36,245 bases of DNA. Origin: Gemmatimonadota bacterium (GTDB lineage Bacteria > Gemmatimonadota > Gemmatimonadetes > Longimicrobiales > Gaopeijiaceae). Positions 26,050-34,417 of the stretch are shown here, piece by piece; position 1 is the stretch's first letter, and every line of letters starts with the position of its first letter. The DNA is taken from positions 1 through 36,245 of the forward strand of contig PWWP01000036.1 in the NCBI GenBank assembly GCA_003562075.1, written 5' to 3'. Made by a program: the position numbers and the translations under genes. Below the pieces are notes generated by a model that was not told the origin of the DNA, did no database searches, and worked only from the letters and a program-made list of their open reading frames with translations.

Positions 26050-26606
26050 TCGTCCTCCTCGGCTCGAGTGACGAGTTCCACGGCTAGTCGCCCGTCCTCT
26101 TCCGGGACCAGGACCTCCACCTGCTGATGGGGGAGGACGCTCAGGACGCGGCCTACGATGTCGGGCTGGATGGGAAGCTCTCGCCCGCCCCGGTCCACCA
26201 GGACGCAGAGGAGGATCCGGGACGGCCGCCCCCAGTCCATGAGTTCGTTCATGGCGGCTCGGGCGGTCCGGCCGGTGAAGAGGACATCATCCACCACCAC
26301 CACCGTCCGATCCTCGACGCCCTCCATGGGGAGGTTGGATTCGCCCACCACGGGACGAGGGCCCACCTCCATCAGGTCGTCCCGATAGAGGGTGATGTCC
26401 AGGGCGCCCCAGGGAAGCTGGACCCCCTCCTCTGCCTCGATGGCGGCCCGGATCTCCTGTGCCAATTCCACCCCGCGACGCCGGATCCCCAGGAGGACCA
26501 GGTTCTCGATGCCATGGTTCCGTTCCACGATCTCCCGGGCCATCCGGCCCAGGGCCCGGCGCACGGCGCGGGCATCCAGGAGGGTGATCCGCTGGGTCTC
26601 GGTCAT
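26046..26606 (-). CDS. pyrR: PyrR: pyrimidine operon regulator / uracil phosphoribosyltransferase
   Basis: The 186-residue protein has the PRPP-binding motif [18 protein letters not shown] (residues 102-119) and the [14 protein letters not shown] and [10 protein letters not shown] segments of PyrR. In Bacillus, PyrR binds nascent pyr mRNA in the presence of UMP and promotes termination; in actinobacteria it can block translation. Here no terminator/antiterminator pair is visible in the ~70-base leader. If it regulates, it may do so at translation initiation or at the paired repeats near the promoter. No Shine-Dalgarno precedes the ATG. It is the first gene of pyrRBC. Confidence 0.95.
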   Translation of the reverse strand: MTETQRITLLDARAVRRALGRMAREIVERNHGIENLVLLGIRRRGVELAQEIRAAIEAEEGVQLPWGALDITLYRDDLMEVGPRPVVGESNLPMEGVEDRTVVVVDDVLFTGRTARAAMNELMDWGRPSRILLCVLVDRGGRELPIQPDIVGRVLSVLPHQQVEVLVPEEDGRLAVELVTRAEEDD

Positions 26607-26651
26607 GGGGCTCTGAGGGCGGGAGTGGGCAAGCTGAAGACCTGCGAGGGG

Positions 26652-26683
26652 GGCCGGCCAAGACCCTGCAGGAAAGGCCGGCC
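26652..26683. repeat. Two GGCCGGCC palindromes in the pyrR leader
   Basis: GGCCGGCC occurs at 26652-26659 and 26676-26683, 24 bases apart; on the minus strand each copy extends to TTGGCCGGCC. The first copy in transcript order overlaps the predicted transcription start of pyrR. The arrangement suits a dimeric regulator or an RNA structure. Confidence 0.6.
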
Positions 26684-26684
26684 A

Positions 26685-26714
26685 AAGCTACGAGCAGTCC
26701 GGAGGGGGTGTCAA
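26685..26714 (-). promoter_or_regulatory. pyrRBC promoter
   Basis: On the minus strand TTGACA (26714-26709), an 18-base spacer and TAGCTT (26690-26685) form a near-consensus promoter, with a predicted start near 26678 and a leader of about 72 bases. The rest of 26607-26961, between pyrR and the antiporter gene, shows only this promoter and the repeats; I see nothing else in it. Confidence 0.65.
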
Positions 26715-26961
26715 CGACTCGGCTCCACCCATCAGGGTGCGCCGCCGCCCATGGGGACGCCTCCCCTGGCTCCACCACCAGCCACCTGACCGGGGGCCAC
26801 GGGATCCCCGATTCTCAGCTTCATCCTGCCTCCATAGGTCCGGGGTTTGCGAAGCGATGGCCGGGAGATCATCTTCGGGCCGGCGCGTCGGCGCCGTGGC
26901 GGATTTTCTCGCCACCCCGTTCAACGCTTCCCCGCCTTCGACCCAGCCCTCAGCCTCCCCC

Positions 26962-28611
26962 ATGACGATTCCCATCGAACCCGGTTGGCTCAGCCTCGTC
27001 CCCCCCCTGGTTGCCATCGCCCTGGCCCTCATGACGCGGGAGGTTGTCCTCTCCCTCTTTGCCGGGGTCTGGATGGGAGCCCTCTTCCTGGCCGACTGGA
27101 GCGTGACCGCTGGAACGGCAGGGTCCCTGGAGTTCCTGGTCGACGCCATGGTGGATCCGGACCACATGGCCATCGTGGTCTTCAGTATGCTCCTGGGGGG
27201 CATGGTCGGGGTCATGGCTCGAAGCGGAGGCACGCAGGGGATCGTGGAGGTCCTGGAGCGCCTGGCCACCAACTGGACCCGGGGTCAGTTCCTGACCTGG
27301 GCGTCGGCGATCTTCATCTTCTTCGATGACTACGCCAACACCCTGATCCGGGGAAATGCCCTCCGGCCCATGACGGACCGGCTCCTCATCTCCCGGGAGA
27401 AGCTGGCCTACATCGTGGATTCCACGGCGGCCCCCCTGGCAGTGAGCGCCGTCGTCACCACCTGGATCGGTTTCCAGATCACCCAGGTCCGGGACTCCCT
27501 CTCGACGCTGGCGGACCAGGCGGCTGATCCAGAAACGGCAGCTCAACTCCAGGCCGGTGCCGACAACGCTTTCCTGGTGGTCCTCCATTCCATCCCCTAC
27601 CTCTTCTACCCCATCCTGGCGCTCTTCTTCGTCCTCATGGTGGTGGTGATGAAGCGGGACTTCGGTCCCATGTACCACGCCGAGCGCCGGGCATACTCAG
27701 GGGAAGGTCTCATCCGGCCCGACGCCCAGCCGGCTTCCGATCCGACGGCGGAAGGGCTCCAACCCCCGCCGGGCACCCCCCACCGATGGTACAATGCCGC
27801 CATGCCGGTCCTGGCCGTCATCGTGGTGGCTCTCGTGGGGCTCTGGCGGACGGGCTCGGAGGGGCTGGCCGCCGGAGACCGGACAGTTGTGAATGTCATT
27901 GGAGACGCCGATCCCTTCGCTGCCCTCCTCTGGGCCTCCTTCGCCGGCTGCGCTGTGGCCATCGCCATGGTGGTGGCTCAACGTATCCTGACGCTGAAGG
28001 GGGCGCTGGAAGCGTGGCTCAGCGGAATGCAGTCCATGCTCATGGCCATCATCATCCTGGTATTGGCCTGGGCTCTGGGAGGAGTGACCGGCGACCTGGG
28101 CACCGGCCCGTACCTGGCCTCCCTCCTCCAGGACACCCTTCCCCTGACCATCCTCCCGGGGCTCGTCTTCCTGGTGGCGGCCGTCACCGCCTTCTCCACC
28201 GGGACCTCCTGGGGGACCATGGCCATCCTCTTCCCGGTGGTGATTCCCCTGGCCGTGGCCATGGGCGCCGGGGTGGGCTTTGCCGGCGGGGAGCACTACG
28301 CCATCCTCCTGGGGACCATCAGCTCCGTCATGGCCGGCGCCGTCTTTGGCGACCACAGCTCTCCCATCAGCGACACCACGGTGTTGAGCTCCATGGCCTC
28401 GGCCTGCGACCTGGTCGACCACGTCCGGACTCAGCTTCCCTACGCGTTGCTGGTGGCCGTGGTGGCTCTGGCCGTGGGAGAGATTCCGGCCGCCGCCGAG
28501 TGGATCCACCCTGTCTGGTCCATCGCCATCGGTCTGCTACTCCTCTGGGGGGCCCTCCGAATCTGGGGACGGGACCCGGCCGAGGGGCTGGACGAGGCAC
28601 CTCCGACCTGA
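26962..28611 (+). CDS. Na+/H+ antiporter NhaC family protein
   Basis: The 549-residue membrane protein has about 11-12 hydrophobic helices and the NhaC/COG1757 hallmarks: FFDDYANTLIRGNALRPMTD (about residues 120-139), DSTAAPLAVSAVVTTWIGFQ, FSTGTSWGTMAILFP and VFGDHSSPISDTTVLSSMAS. It should exchange Na+ for protons, although some members carry amino acid-like substrates such as malate/lactate or tetracycline. A longer frame to 26737 exists, but conserved sequence begins at ATG 26962, so the upstream part is taken as non-coding. No ribosome-binding site or promoter was recognised. Divergent from pyrR. Confidence 0.93.
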   Translation: MTIPIEPGWLSLVPPLVAIALALMTREVVLSLFAGVWMGALFLADWSVTAGTAGSLEFLVDAMVDPDHMAIVVFSMLLGGMVGVMARSGGTQGIVEVLERLATNWTRGQFLTWASAIFIFFDDYANTLIRGNALRPMTDRLLISREKLAYIVDSTAAPLAVSAVVTTWIGFQITQVRDSLSTLADQAADPETAAQLQAGADNAFLVVLHSIPYLFYPILALFFVLMVVVMKRDFGPMYHAERRAYSGEGLIRPDAQPASDPTAEGLQPPPGTPHRWYNAAMPVLAVIVVALVGLWRTGSEGLAAGDRTVVNVIGDADPFAALLWASFAGCAVAIAMVVAQRILTLKGALEAWLSGMQSMLMAIIILVLAWALGGVTGDLGTGPYLASLLQDTLPLTILPGLVFLVAAVTAFSTGTSWGTMAILFPVVIPLAVAMGAGVGFAGGEHYAILLGTISSVMAGAVFGDHSSPISDTTVLSSMASACDLVDHVRTQLPYALLVAVVALAVGEIPAAAEWIHPVWSIAIGLLLLWGALRIWGRDPAEGLDEAPPT

Positions 28612-28854
28612 TCCGGGCCGTCAGGGGCCTGGGATCTCCCCTCTGCAGTCCGCGGCCCCCGCCCAGCGGCCCGGGAGCCACTCCGCCAGGGTCCGTATGA
28701 GCCCCGCCATGAACCCTGCGCCTGCGGTCCGCGGAAGGGTCAGATCCGGAGTCCACACGAAGGCCCTGGCCTGATGGAGTCCTGGGCTGTACCGTGGAGA
28801 GTCCCTACACAATTCAGGTAGGCGCTTCAAGCGTCCACTCCGTCATGGAAATCC

Positions 28855-30627
28855 ATGGGTAGGTCCCCCCGACACCCCATCTGGATCGGAGGCCCTGGGG
28901 CGGCCGTCCTCCTCCTGGGCGCCGCCTTCGCCGTGACGTGTATCCTGGCGTGGAACGCCTGGCGGTTGACCCTGGCCCACCAGGCAGTGACGGATCAGAC
29001 GGTGGAAGAGTATGCCCAGGTCGCGCTCTGGGAGTTCAACCGGTCGGCCCGCTGGGACCTGGCCACGGCCACCGTCCGTCGCTCCACCGCAGGATTGGTG
29101 AAGCTGTGTGCCCACGACATGGAGCCGTCCCTCCCCTCTCCCCATGCCCTCCCCGCCCTCCTCCACGAGGCCGAGATGCCCCTTCTGGCCTCGGGAGTCC
29201 AGCGGTATTTTCGCTTGGACCTGAACACGGACCGCCTCCAGATGGCCGGAGCTCCCCTGGGCGGAGCGTCCGATCTGGCGAGTCGAGTTCGCCGTCACTG
29301 GGAAGAGGGCCTGACCGAAGGTTGGCAGGTCGGCGTGGTCCCCTTCAGCGCAGGGACCCAGGAGTTCCTGGCCCTCTACGAGGTGCTGGGCGAATCCGAT
29401 GGGACCCCCCGGGTTCTCATGGGCGTCATCACTTCGATGAGGGGGCTGGACCCGGTCTTCCGGCGCGTAATGGACCAGGTCCCCCTCCTGCCCCCCAGCC
29501 TGCTCAAGGGTCGGGACAACCAGGACATGCTGGCCATAGCTCTCATGATGGGAGACCGGACCATCTGGTCCTCCGGAAGACCCACTCCGGAAGGAATACG
29601 GGTTTCCGAAACCTTCGCCCCTTTCTTTCCCGGCACCACCACCGTCCTCACCCTCCATCCCGATGCCGCCTCCACCCTTCTCCCTGAAGCAGGGGGACCC
29701 ATGGGGACGGCTACCGTCATCGCTCTGCTCCTGACCGCAGGCGCTCTCCTGGGCGTGGCCCTCCTCCTCCTGCGCAGGGAATACGAACTGGTCCGACTTC
29801 GCTCCGATCTGGTCTCGGGGGTGTCTCATGAGCTCAGGACTCCCCTTGCACAGATCCGGATGTTCGCCGAGACCCTCTATTTTGGCCGGGCACGAACGGA
29901 AGCAGATGAACGTCGCTCCCTCAGGATCATCTCCCAGGAGAGTCGCCGCCTTGCCCACCTGGTGGACAATGTCCTCCTCTTCGCCCAGGCCCGTCAGGGA
30001 CTGGTGGGCGACGCCCACACCGAGACCATCTACCTCCTTCCCTTTCTGCAGGACGTCCTGGACCAGTTCGAACCCCTGGCCAACCACCGAGAGGCCCATC
30101 TTCAGCTTGTTCCACACCCGGGAGATGTGGCCCTGGACGAGCTGGCGGTGGAGGCAGACCCCACCCTCTTCCGGCAGCTCCTCCTGAACCTTCTGGACAA
30201 CGCCGTGAAGTACGGCCCGGAGGACCAGGTGGTCCGGTTGGAGGTGGAGCGACCGCACCCACAGGAGGTGGTTCTCCGGATCCGAGACGAAGGTCCAGGG
30301 ATTCCGATGAACGAACAGCGCTCCATCTGGAACGCCTTTTCCCGACTCCCCCGGGATCGAGAGGGGCCGGTGGCCGGCGCCGGCATCGGCCTTTCGGTGG
30401 TGGCCAGCGTGGCCCGAGCCCACGGCTGGACGGTGAAGATCGAGGAGCCGGACATGAAACCGAGCGGTGGATCCTTCGTAGTGAAAATCCCGATGATCGT
30501 GCCATCCACCGATCCCCCGAGCGGAAGCTCGAAACCCGAACCCGAGACCGAGCGCCCCTGGTCCGGGGGGCCTCACCCAGGCCCGGCCCAGATGGCCCAG
30601 GCCTCCAGCCAGCAGGAGAAGCCATGA
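28855..30627 (+). CDS. Sensor histidine kinase
   Basis: The 590-residue kinase has membrane helices at about residues 13-33 and 283-306. They flank an extracytoplasmic sensor region of ~250 residues with no domain I recognise. The cytoplasmic part has the H-box SGVSHELRTPL with His325, the N-box NLLDNAVKYG with Asn449, G1 DEGPGIP at 478-484 and G2 GAGIGLS at 508-514. There is no HAMP domain. It passes phosphate to the response regulator encoded by the next gene, which it overlaps by ATGA. The last ~40 residues are Pro/Ser-rich. The 243 bases upstream show no clear promoter or ribosome-binding site. Confidence 0.95.
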   Translation: MGRSPRHPIWIGGPGAAVLLLGAAFAVTCILAWNAWRLTLAHQAVTDQTVEEYAQVALWEFNRSARWDLATATVRRSTAGLVKLCAHDMEPSLPSPHALPALLHEAEMPLLASGVQRYFRLDLNTDRLQMAGAPLGGASDLASRVRRHWEEGLTEGWQVGVVPFSAGTQEFLALYEVLGESDGTPRVLMGVITSMRGLDPVFRRVMDQVPLLPPSLLKGRDNQDMLAIALMMGDRTIWSSGRPTPEGIRVSETFAPFFPGTTTVLTLHPDAASTLLPEAGGPMGTATVIALLLTAGALLGVALLLLRREYELVRLRSDLVSGVSHELRTPLAQIRMFAETLYFGRARTEADERRSLRIISQESRRLAHLVDNVLLFAQARQGLVGDAHTETIYLLPFLQDVLDQFEPLANHREAHLQLVPHPGDVALDELAVEADPTLFRQLLLNLLDNAVKYGPEDQVVRLEVERPHPQEVVLRIRDEGPGIPMNEQRSIWNAFSRLPRDREGPVAGAGIGLSVVASVARAHGWTVKIEEPDMKPSGGSFVVKIPMIVPSTDPPSGSSKPEPETERPWSGGPHPGPAQMAQASSQQEKP

Positions 30628-31406
30628 GCAACCCCAGAATCCTGATCGTCGAAGACAACGAGGACCTGGCTTTCGGTCTCCAGACGAACCTGGAATACGA
30701 AGGGTACCAGGTGGAGACCGAAACCGATGGCGCCCGGGGGCTCTCCAGGGCTCAGGACGGGGACTGGAATCTCCTCATCCTGGATCTCATGCTCCCGGGG
30801 CTGGACGGCCTGCAACTCCTCCGCTGCCTTCGGAAACACGACCCACACCTGCCCGTCCTCATCCTGTCGGCCCGAAGCGAGGAAGCCGACAAGGTGCTGG
30901 GATTCCAGACCGGCGCCGACGATTACGTCACCAAGCCCTTTGGCGTCCTGGAACTCATGGCCCGGGTTGAAGCCCTCCTCCGACGGCACCGACGAGAGAA
31001 CGGGTACGGGAATGGGCATCCGCACCTTCCTGACACTGCAGCCAACTCGTGGGAGACCGGCAACCCATGGCAGGAGCCATCCCGCACGAACCAGGCGACG
31101 GCCACCCCGATCCGCCGATTTGGCCAGGTGGAGGTGGATGCAGGACGGAGGGTGGTCAAGCGAAATGGAGAGCCCGTATCCCTGACGCCCAGGGAACTGG
31201 ACCTCCTCCTGGCCCTCCTCCGACGAAACGGCCGGGCAGCCAGCCGAAAAGAGCTCCTGGCAGAGGTCTGGAAGGACCGGGTCTCCAGTTCCAGCCGAAC
31301 GGTGGATACGCATATGGCGGAACTCCGGAAGAAGCTGGAGGAGTCGCCTTCCCACCCCTGCCATCTTCTCACCGTCCGGAAGGTAGGCTACCGCCTCCAA
31401 CCCTGA
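30624..31406 (+). CDS. OmpR/PhoB-type response regulator
   Basis: The 260-residue protein has a receiver domain with the acidic pocket Glu10-Asp11, phosphoacceptor Asp54 in LILDLMLPG and Lys104 in YVTKPFG. A winged-helix DNA-binding domain follows (LTPRELDLLLALLRRNGR to TVRKVGYRL). The linker of about 45 residues between the two is longer than usual and rich in Asn, Gly, His and Pro. Its targets are unknown. The start overlaps the kinase stop (ATGA), so both are made in fixed ratio. It is convergent with the lipoprotein gene at 31484. Confidence 0.96.
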   Translation: MSNPRILIVEDNEDLAFGLQTNLEYEGYQVETETDGARGLSRAQDGDWNLLILDLMLPGLDGLQLLRCLRKHDPHLPVLILSARSEEADKVLGFQTGADDYVTKPFGVLELMARVEALLRRHRRENGYGNGHPHLPDTAANSWETGNPWQEPSRTNQATATPIRRFGQVEVDAGRRVVKRNGEPVSLTPRELDLLLALLRRNGRAASRKELLAEVWKDRVSSSSRTVDTHMAELRKKLEESPSHPCHLLTVRKVGYRLQP

Positions 31407-31483
31407 GGGTGGACATCCGCCTGACCCCATGGATGGGCGACGATGAATCCTGGATCCGAACGACCGCTACCCCTGAAGATGAA

Positions 31484-33064
31484 CTACCGCCTCCAGCCCT
31501 CCCCCGGTCCTGGGTGGGCCGAGTCCAGAAGCCCGTCCAGGAAGACCTCCCGCGAAAAGAGTCCCAGGTAGTCTCCTCCGGCGTTGGCTCTCCCCTCAGG
31601 GCCCACGGCCCAGTCGTAGGAGAAGAGGACGATTCCCGCCACACCCGCATCCCGGATCATCCGTCCCTTCCCCACCGCTCCGGGAAAGGTATTGGTGTAG
31701 CTTCCCACGCCCATCCAGATCCGGCTCCCCCCTCCTGCGGCGCGAGCCCGCTCCAGAGCCCGACGGAAGGCTGGAACCTGGTCCGTGTAGCTCATGGGTG
31801 CTACTGCGTCCACCAGCCCTCCCTGGAGCCACTCTTCCCACGGTTGGAAGCGGTGGTTCCGGGCATCCTGGAGGTCCGGAAAGACGGCGGCGGTCAGGGT
31901 GAGCTCCCCTTCGGCCCCCTCCACCACCCCTCGGATCTGGCGGAGGGTCTGGGTGATGGCATCTCTCCGGAACTGGTCCCACTCCCCGGGAAAGGCGTCC
32001 ACGTAGGCCATGATCTCTCCTCGATTCCACCACGACTCTGCCCCCTGGAGATCTCCACGGGGGCGGGTGGCCCGGAGCCGGGAACGGAAGGCTTCCAGAG
32101 CCGGCCGGCTGAAATCGAACTGGCTGGACGGGAAGCGGAGGTAATCCAGGTGAATCCCGTCCAGGTCGTAGTACGCCAGCAGTTCCCCTACTACGCGGGT
32201 CAGGTGCTCCGTCACCTCGGGGAGCAGAGGACTGGTGTACAGGCCCTCGACCTGGCTTCCGTTCTCTCGGGCCCAGGCCATGAGCGTCTCCCGATACTGG
32301 GGGCTCCGGGGGTCAGCGGCGAAGAGATGATAGGCCAGCTCCCGGGGCACAGACAGGTACTCGGGCCGACGGTGGACCAGGTGAAGCTCGTCGCTGGGAA
32401 GGCCCGTGGCCCCAGCTACCAGGTGGACGTTGAGCCAGGCATGGACAGAGAGCCCCAGCGCTCGAGCCTCGTCCAGGACCACCTGAAGGGGATCGTAGGC
32501 CGGATGGGTCCCGGCCAGGGGGTCGGCCCGGGGCTCCAAGCCGGAGCGGTACCAGGCATCCCCCCGACCGCGAACCTGAACCAGGAGGGTGTTGAAGCCG
32601 GCCCGGTGAGCCCGCTGCACAGCAGCCCGAGCCGAGTCGGGGTGAACCAGGGACGTCCGTACCACCCAGAGCGCCCGGACCTGGGGCTCTACCTCCTTCC
32701 AGAGGGCATCATCCAGGGTCGGGACCAGTGACGCCCCGCCATCCGCCTCGGATTCGAGGCCGGGACCCGCCTCCAGCCAGGAGCCCTGTGCCGCCTCAGC
32801 AGGGTCGTCGGCTCCTGGCCGGGCTTCTTCCTCCCCAGGTCCAGCTGCAGGGGGACGTTCCACAGGCTCGGGGGGGGGGCGAAGCCGGTCCATGGAAGGG
32901 GGCGGAAGCTCAGGCGCCGGAGGCGACGAAGATTCGGGGCCGACCCCACCACACCCCGTGAGCCACGAACCAAGCAGGAGGATGACCACTGCCCACCCCG
33001 TGTTCCTCACCTGGCCCCTGGCGGACCGTGACCGGGCGCCCCCGGCCTGCAGGCGGGCCTTCAT
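31484..33064 (-). CDS. Lipoprotein, glycoside hydrolase-like GHL10 domain (DUF187)
   Basis: The 526-residue protein has a lipoprotein signal (VVILLLGSWLTGC) with the lipidated Cys38. A ~75-residue Pro/Glu-rich low-complexity linker follows, then a TIM barrel of the GHL10 type from about residue 130 (VRALWVVRTSLVHPDSARAA). YYDLDGIHLDYLRFP is the family's conserved active-site strand, and IVLFSYDWA lies near the end. Relatives are thought to cleave peptidoglycan or surface glycans, but the substrate is not proven. It overlaps tadA by ATGA, an unusual coupling of an envelope enzyme to a tRNA editing gene. Confidence 0.9.
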   Translation of the reverse strand: MKARLQAGGARSRSARGQVRNTGWAVVILLLGSWLTGCGGVGPESSSPPAPELPPPSMDRLRPPPEPVERPPAAGPGEEEARPGADDPAEAAQGSWLEAGPGLESEADGGASLVPTLDDALWKEVEPQVRALWVVRTSLVHPDSARAAVQRAHRAGFNTLLVQVRGRGDAWYRSGLEPRADPLAGTHPAYDPLQVVLDEARALGLSVHAWLNVHLVAGATGLPSDELHLVHRRPEYLSVPRELAYHLFAADPRSPQYRETLMAWARENGSQVEGLYTSPLLPEVTEHLTRVVGELLAYYDLDGIHLDYLRFPSSQFDFSRPALEAFRSRLRATRPRGDLQGAESWWNRGEIMAYVDAFPGEWDQFRRDAITQTLRQIRGVVEGAEGELTLTAAVFPDLQDARNHRFQPWEEWLQGGLVDAVAPMSYTDQVPAFRRALERARAAGGGSRIWMGVGSYTNTFPGAVGKGRMIRDAGVAGIVLFSYDWAVGPEGRANAGGDYLGLFSREVFLDGLLDSAHPGPGEGWRR

Positions 33065-33624
33065 CGCCGCCGCTCTCGGAAGAAGGCCCGAAGGAGCTCA
33101 CCGGCTTCGTGAGCCAGGACGCCAGGGGTCACCGGCATCCGGTGATTCAAACGAGGATCCTGGACGAGGTTTCCCAGGCTTCCAGCCATCCCGGTCTTGG
33201 GATCGGAGGCGCCATACACCAGCCGGGCTACCCGGGAAAGCACGGCGGCTCCGGCGCATTGGGCGCAGGGTTCCAGGGTCACGTAGAGGGTGACGTCCGG
33301 GAGTCGGGCAGCCCCGGCCTGACGGGCCGCAGCACGAAGAGCCACCACCTCGGCATGGGCCGTCGGGTCATTCCAACCCAGGGTCCGGTTTCCACCCTCG
33401 GCCACGAGCTGTCCGTTCAGGACGATGACGGCACCCACCGGCACCTCCCCCAGGACCCAGGCTTCCCGTGCCCGCTCCATGGCTCGCCCCATCCACATCC
33501 GGTCACCGGGGATTGGAGGAGAAACGACCAGGGAGTCGAGCGCCCCGGGTTGTGCCACCGGACGTCGATCGCCCTCCAGGCTGGGGTCAGGCTCCAGAAC
33601 GGCAGGCGAAGGGGAAGAGGCCAT
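33061..33624 (-). CDS. tadA: tRNA-specific adenosine deaminase
   Basis: The 187-residue protein has the zinc deaminase signatures THAE (ligand His90, proton shuttle Glu92) and EPCAQCAG (Cys120, Cys123). It converts A34 of tRNA-Arg(ACG) to inosine, so one tRNA reads CGU, CGC and CGA. About 40 residues before MWMGRAMERA are extra compared with most TadA, are Pro/Ser-rich, and may not be translated; ATG 33498 is the alternative start. It precedes the GHL10 gene with an ATGA overlap and lies 51 bases after the LexA-like gene. Confidence 0.95.
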   Translation of the reverse strand: MASSPSPAVLEPDPSLEGDRRPVAQPGALDSLVVSPPIPGDRMWMGRAMERAREAWVLGEVPVGAVIVLNGQLVAEGGNRTLGWNDPTAHAEVVALRAAARQAGAARLPDVTLYVTLEPCAQCAGAAVLSRVARLVYGASDPKTGMAGSLGNLVQDPRLNHRMPVTPGVLAHEAGELLRAFFRERRR

Positions 33625-33675
33625 AGGGTCGGGTCGCGGGACCGGACCCGGAGAGGTTGGCCCCGACGGGGCAGG

Positions 33676-34341
33676 TCAGTGGGTGGTGGGACTCCGGGGG
33701 ATCCCCGTTCCATCGAGCCGCCGATGGAGGGCTACGGCCCGGCCGCTGACCTTGAGACGGGTCTCGTCCTCTATCAGAACCGGCTCACTCCCGTCGGCAG
33801 GCCGGAGGAGGGCTCGGCCACCGTTGCGGGTGTACCGGAAGAGGCCAGGGGTCGGACCCACCTTCAGGGCTACCAGGGAATTGTCAGGCACCCGGTCCCC
33901 TCGGGCCTCCTCCTCACTCACGGGCTCCATCAAGAGGAGATCACCCTCATGGATCCCCTCGCCGGCGAACTCAGCTCCCCGGGCTCGGACGAAGTAGCAC
34001 CCTTTGGCCCCTACCAGCCGCCGGTCCAGCGACATCTGGGTCTCAACCCCGTCTGTCCGACGAAGGGCCTGAGGGTCGGGAAGTCCGTTGTAGCAGGGAA
34101 CGGAGATGGTGTCCGGATTCAGGTCCACCCCCAGGATCCGCACCCCTCTGGAGCGGGAGGGGTCCCGTTCCAGATACCCCTTCTCCGCCAGTGCCTTCAG
34201 GTGCTCGGAGACGGTCTTGGTACTCTTGATCCCGAATTCTTCTCCGATCTCGCGAATAGAAGGCTGGTACGTCCGGGTCCGGAGATACTGAACCATGTAA
34301 TCCAGGATCTTACGCTCAACGTCGTTGAGGGCTGCGGGCAT
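33676..34341 (-). CDS. LexA-like repressor lacking self-cleavage residues
   Basis: The 221-residue protein has a LexA-type winged helix (residues 5-70, with YQPSIREIGEEFGIKSTKTV) and a LexA/S24 C-terminal fold (GIHEGDLLLMEP). The active site is changed. The Ser of the usual GDSM is replaced, the segment reading RGAEF with Glu124 at that position. The general-base Lys aligns with Phe168 in GLFRYTR. The Ala-Gly cleavage site region reads PCYNGLP (Asn85-Gly86). RecA-stimulated autolysis therefore looks impossible, as in some cyanobacterial LexA proteins, so regulation by another signal is inferred. GGAG seven bases before the ATG supports the start. It lies between gltX and tadA. Confidence 0.9.
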   Translation of the reverse strand: MPAALNDVERKILDYMVQYLRTRTYQPSIREIGEEFGIKSTKTVSEHLKALAEKGYLERDPSRSRGVRILGVDLNPDTISVPCYNGLPDPQALRRTDGVETQMSLDRRLVGAKGCYFVRARGAEFAGEGIHEGDLLLMEPVSEEEARGDRVPDNSLVALKVGPTPGLFRYTRNGGRALLRPADGSEPVLIEDETRLKVSGRAVALHRRLDGTGIPRSPTTH

Positions 34342-34417
34342 TCCGCGTCTCCCAGGGGCATGCGAGATGGGTGAACGAGATCAGATGATCCAGCTTAATC
34401 CGGTCACGGAAAGGGTG

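Noticed and set aside
26737-26961. N-terminal extension of the NhaC protein by 75 residues
   Set aside because: The sequence is low-complexity, no membrane segment or conserved residue lies in it, and family similarity starts at ATG 26962.
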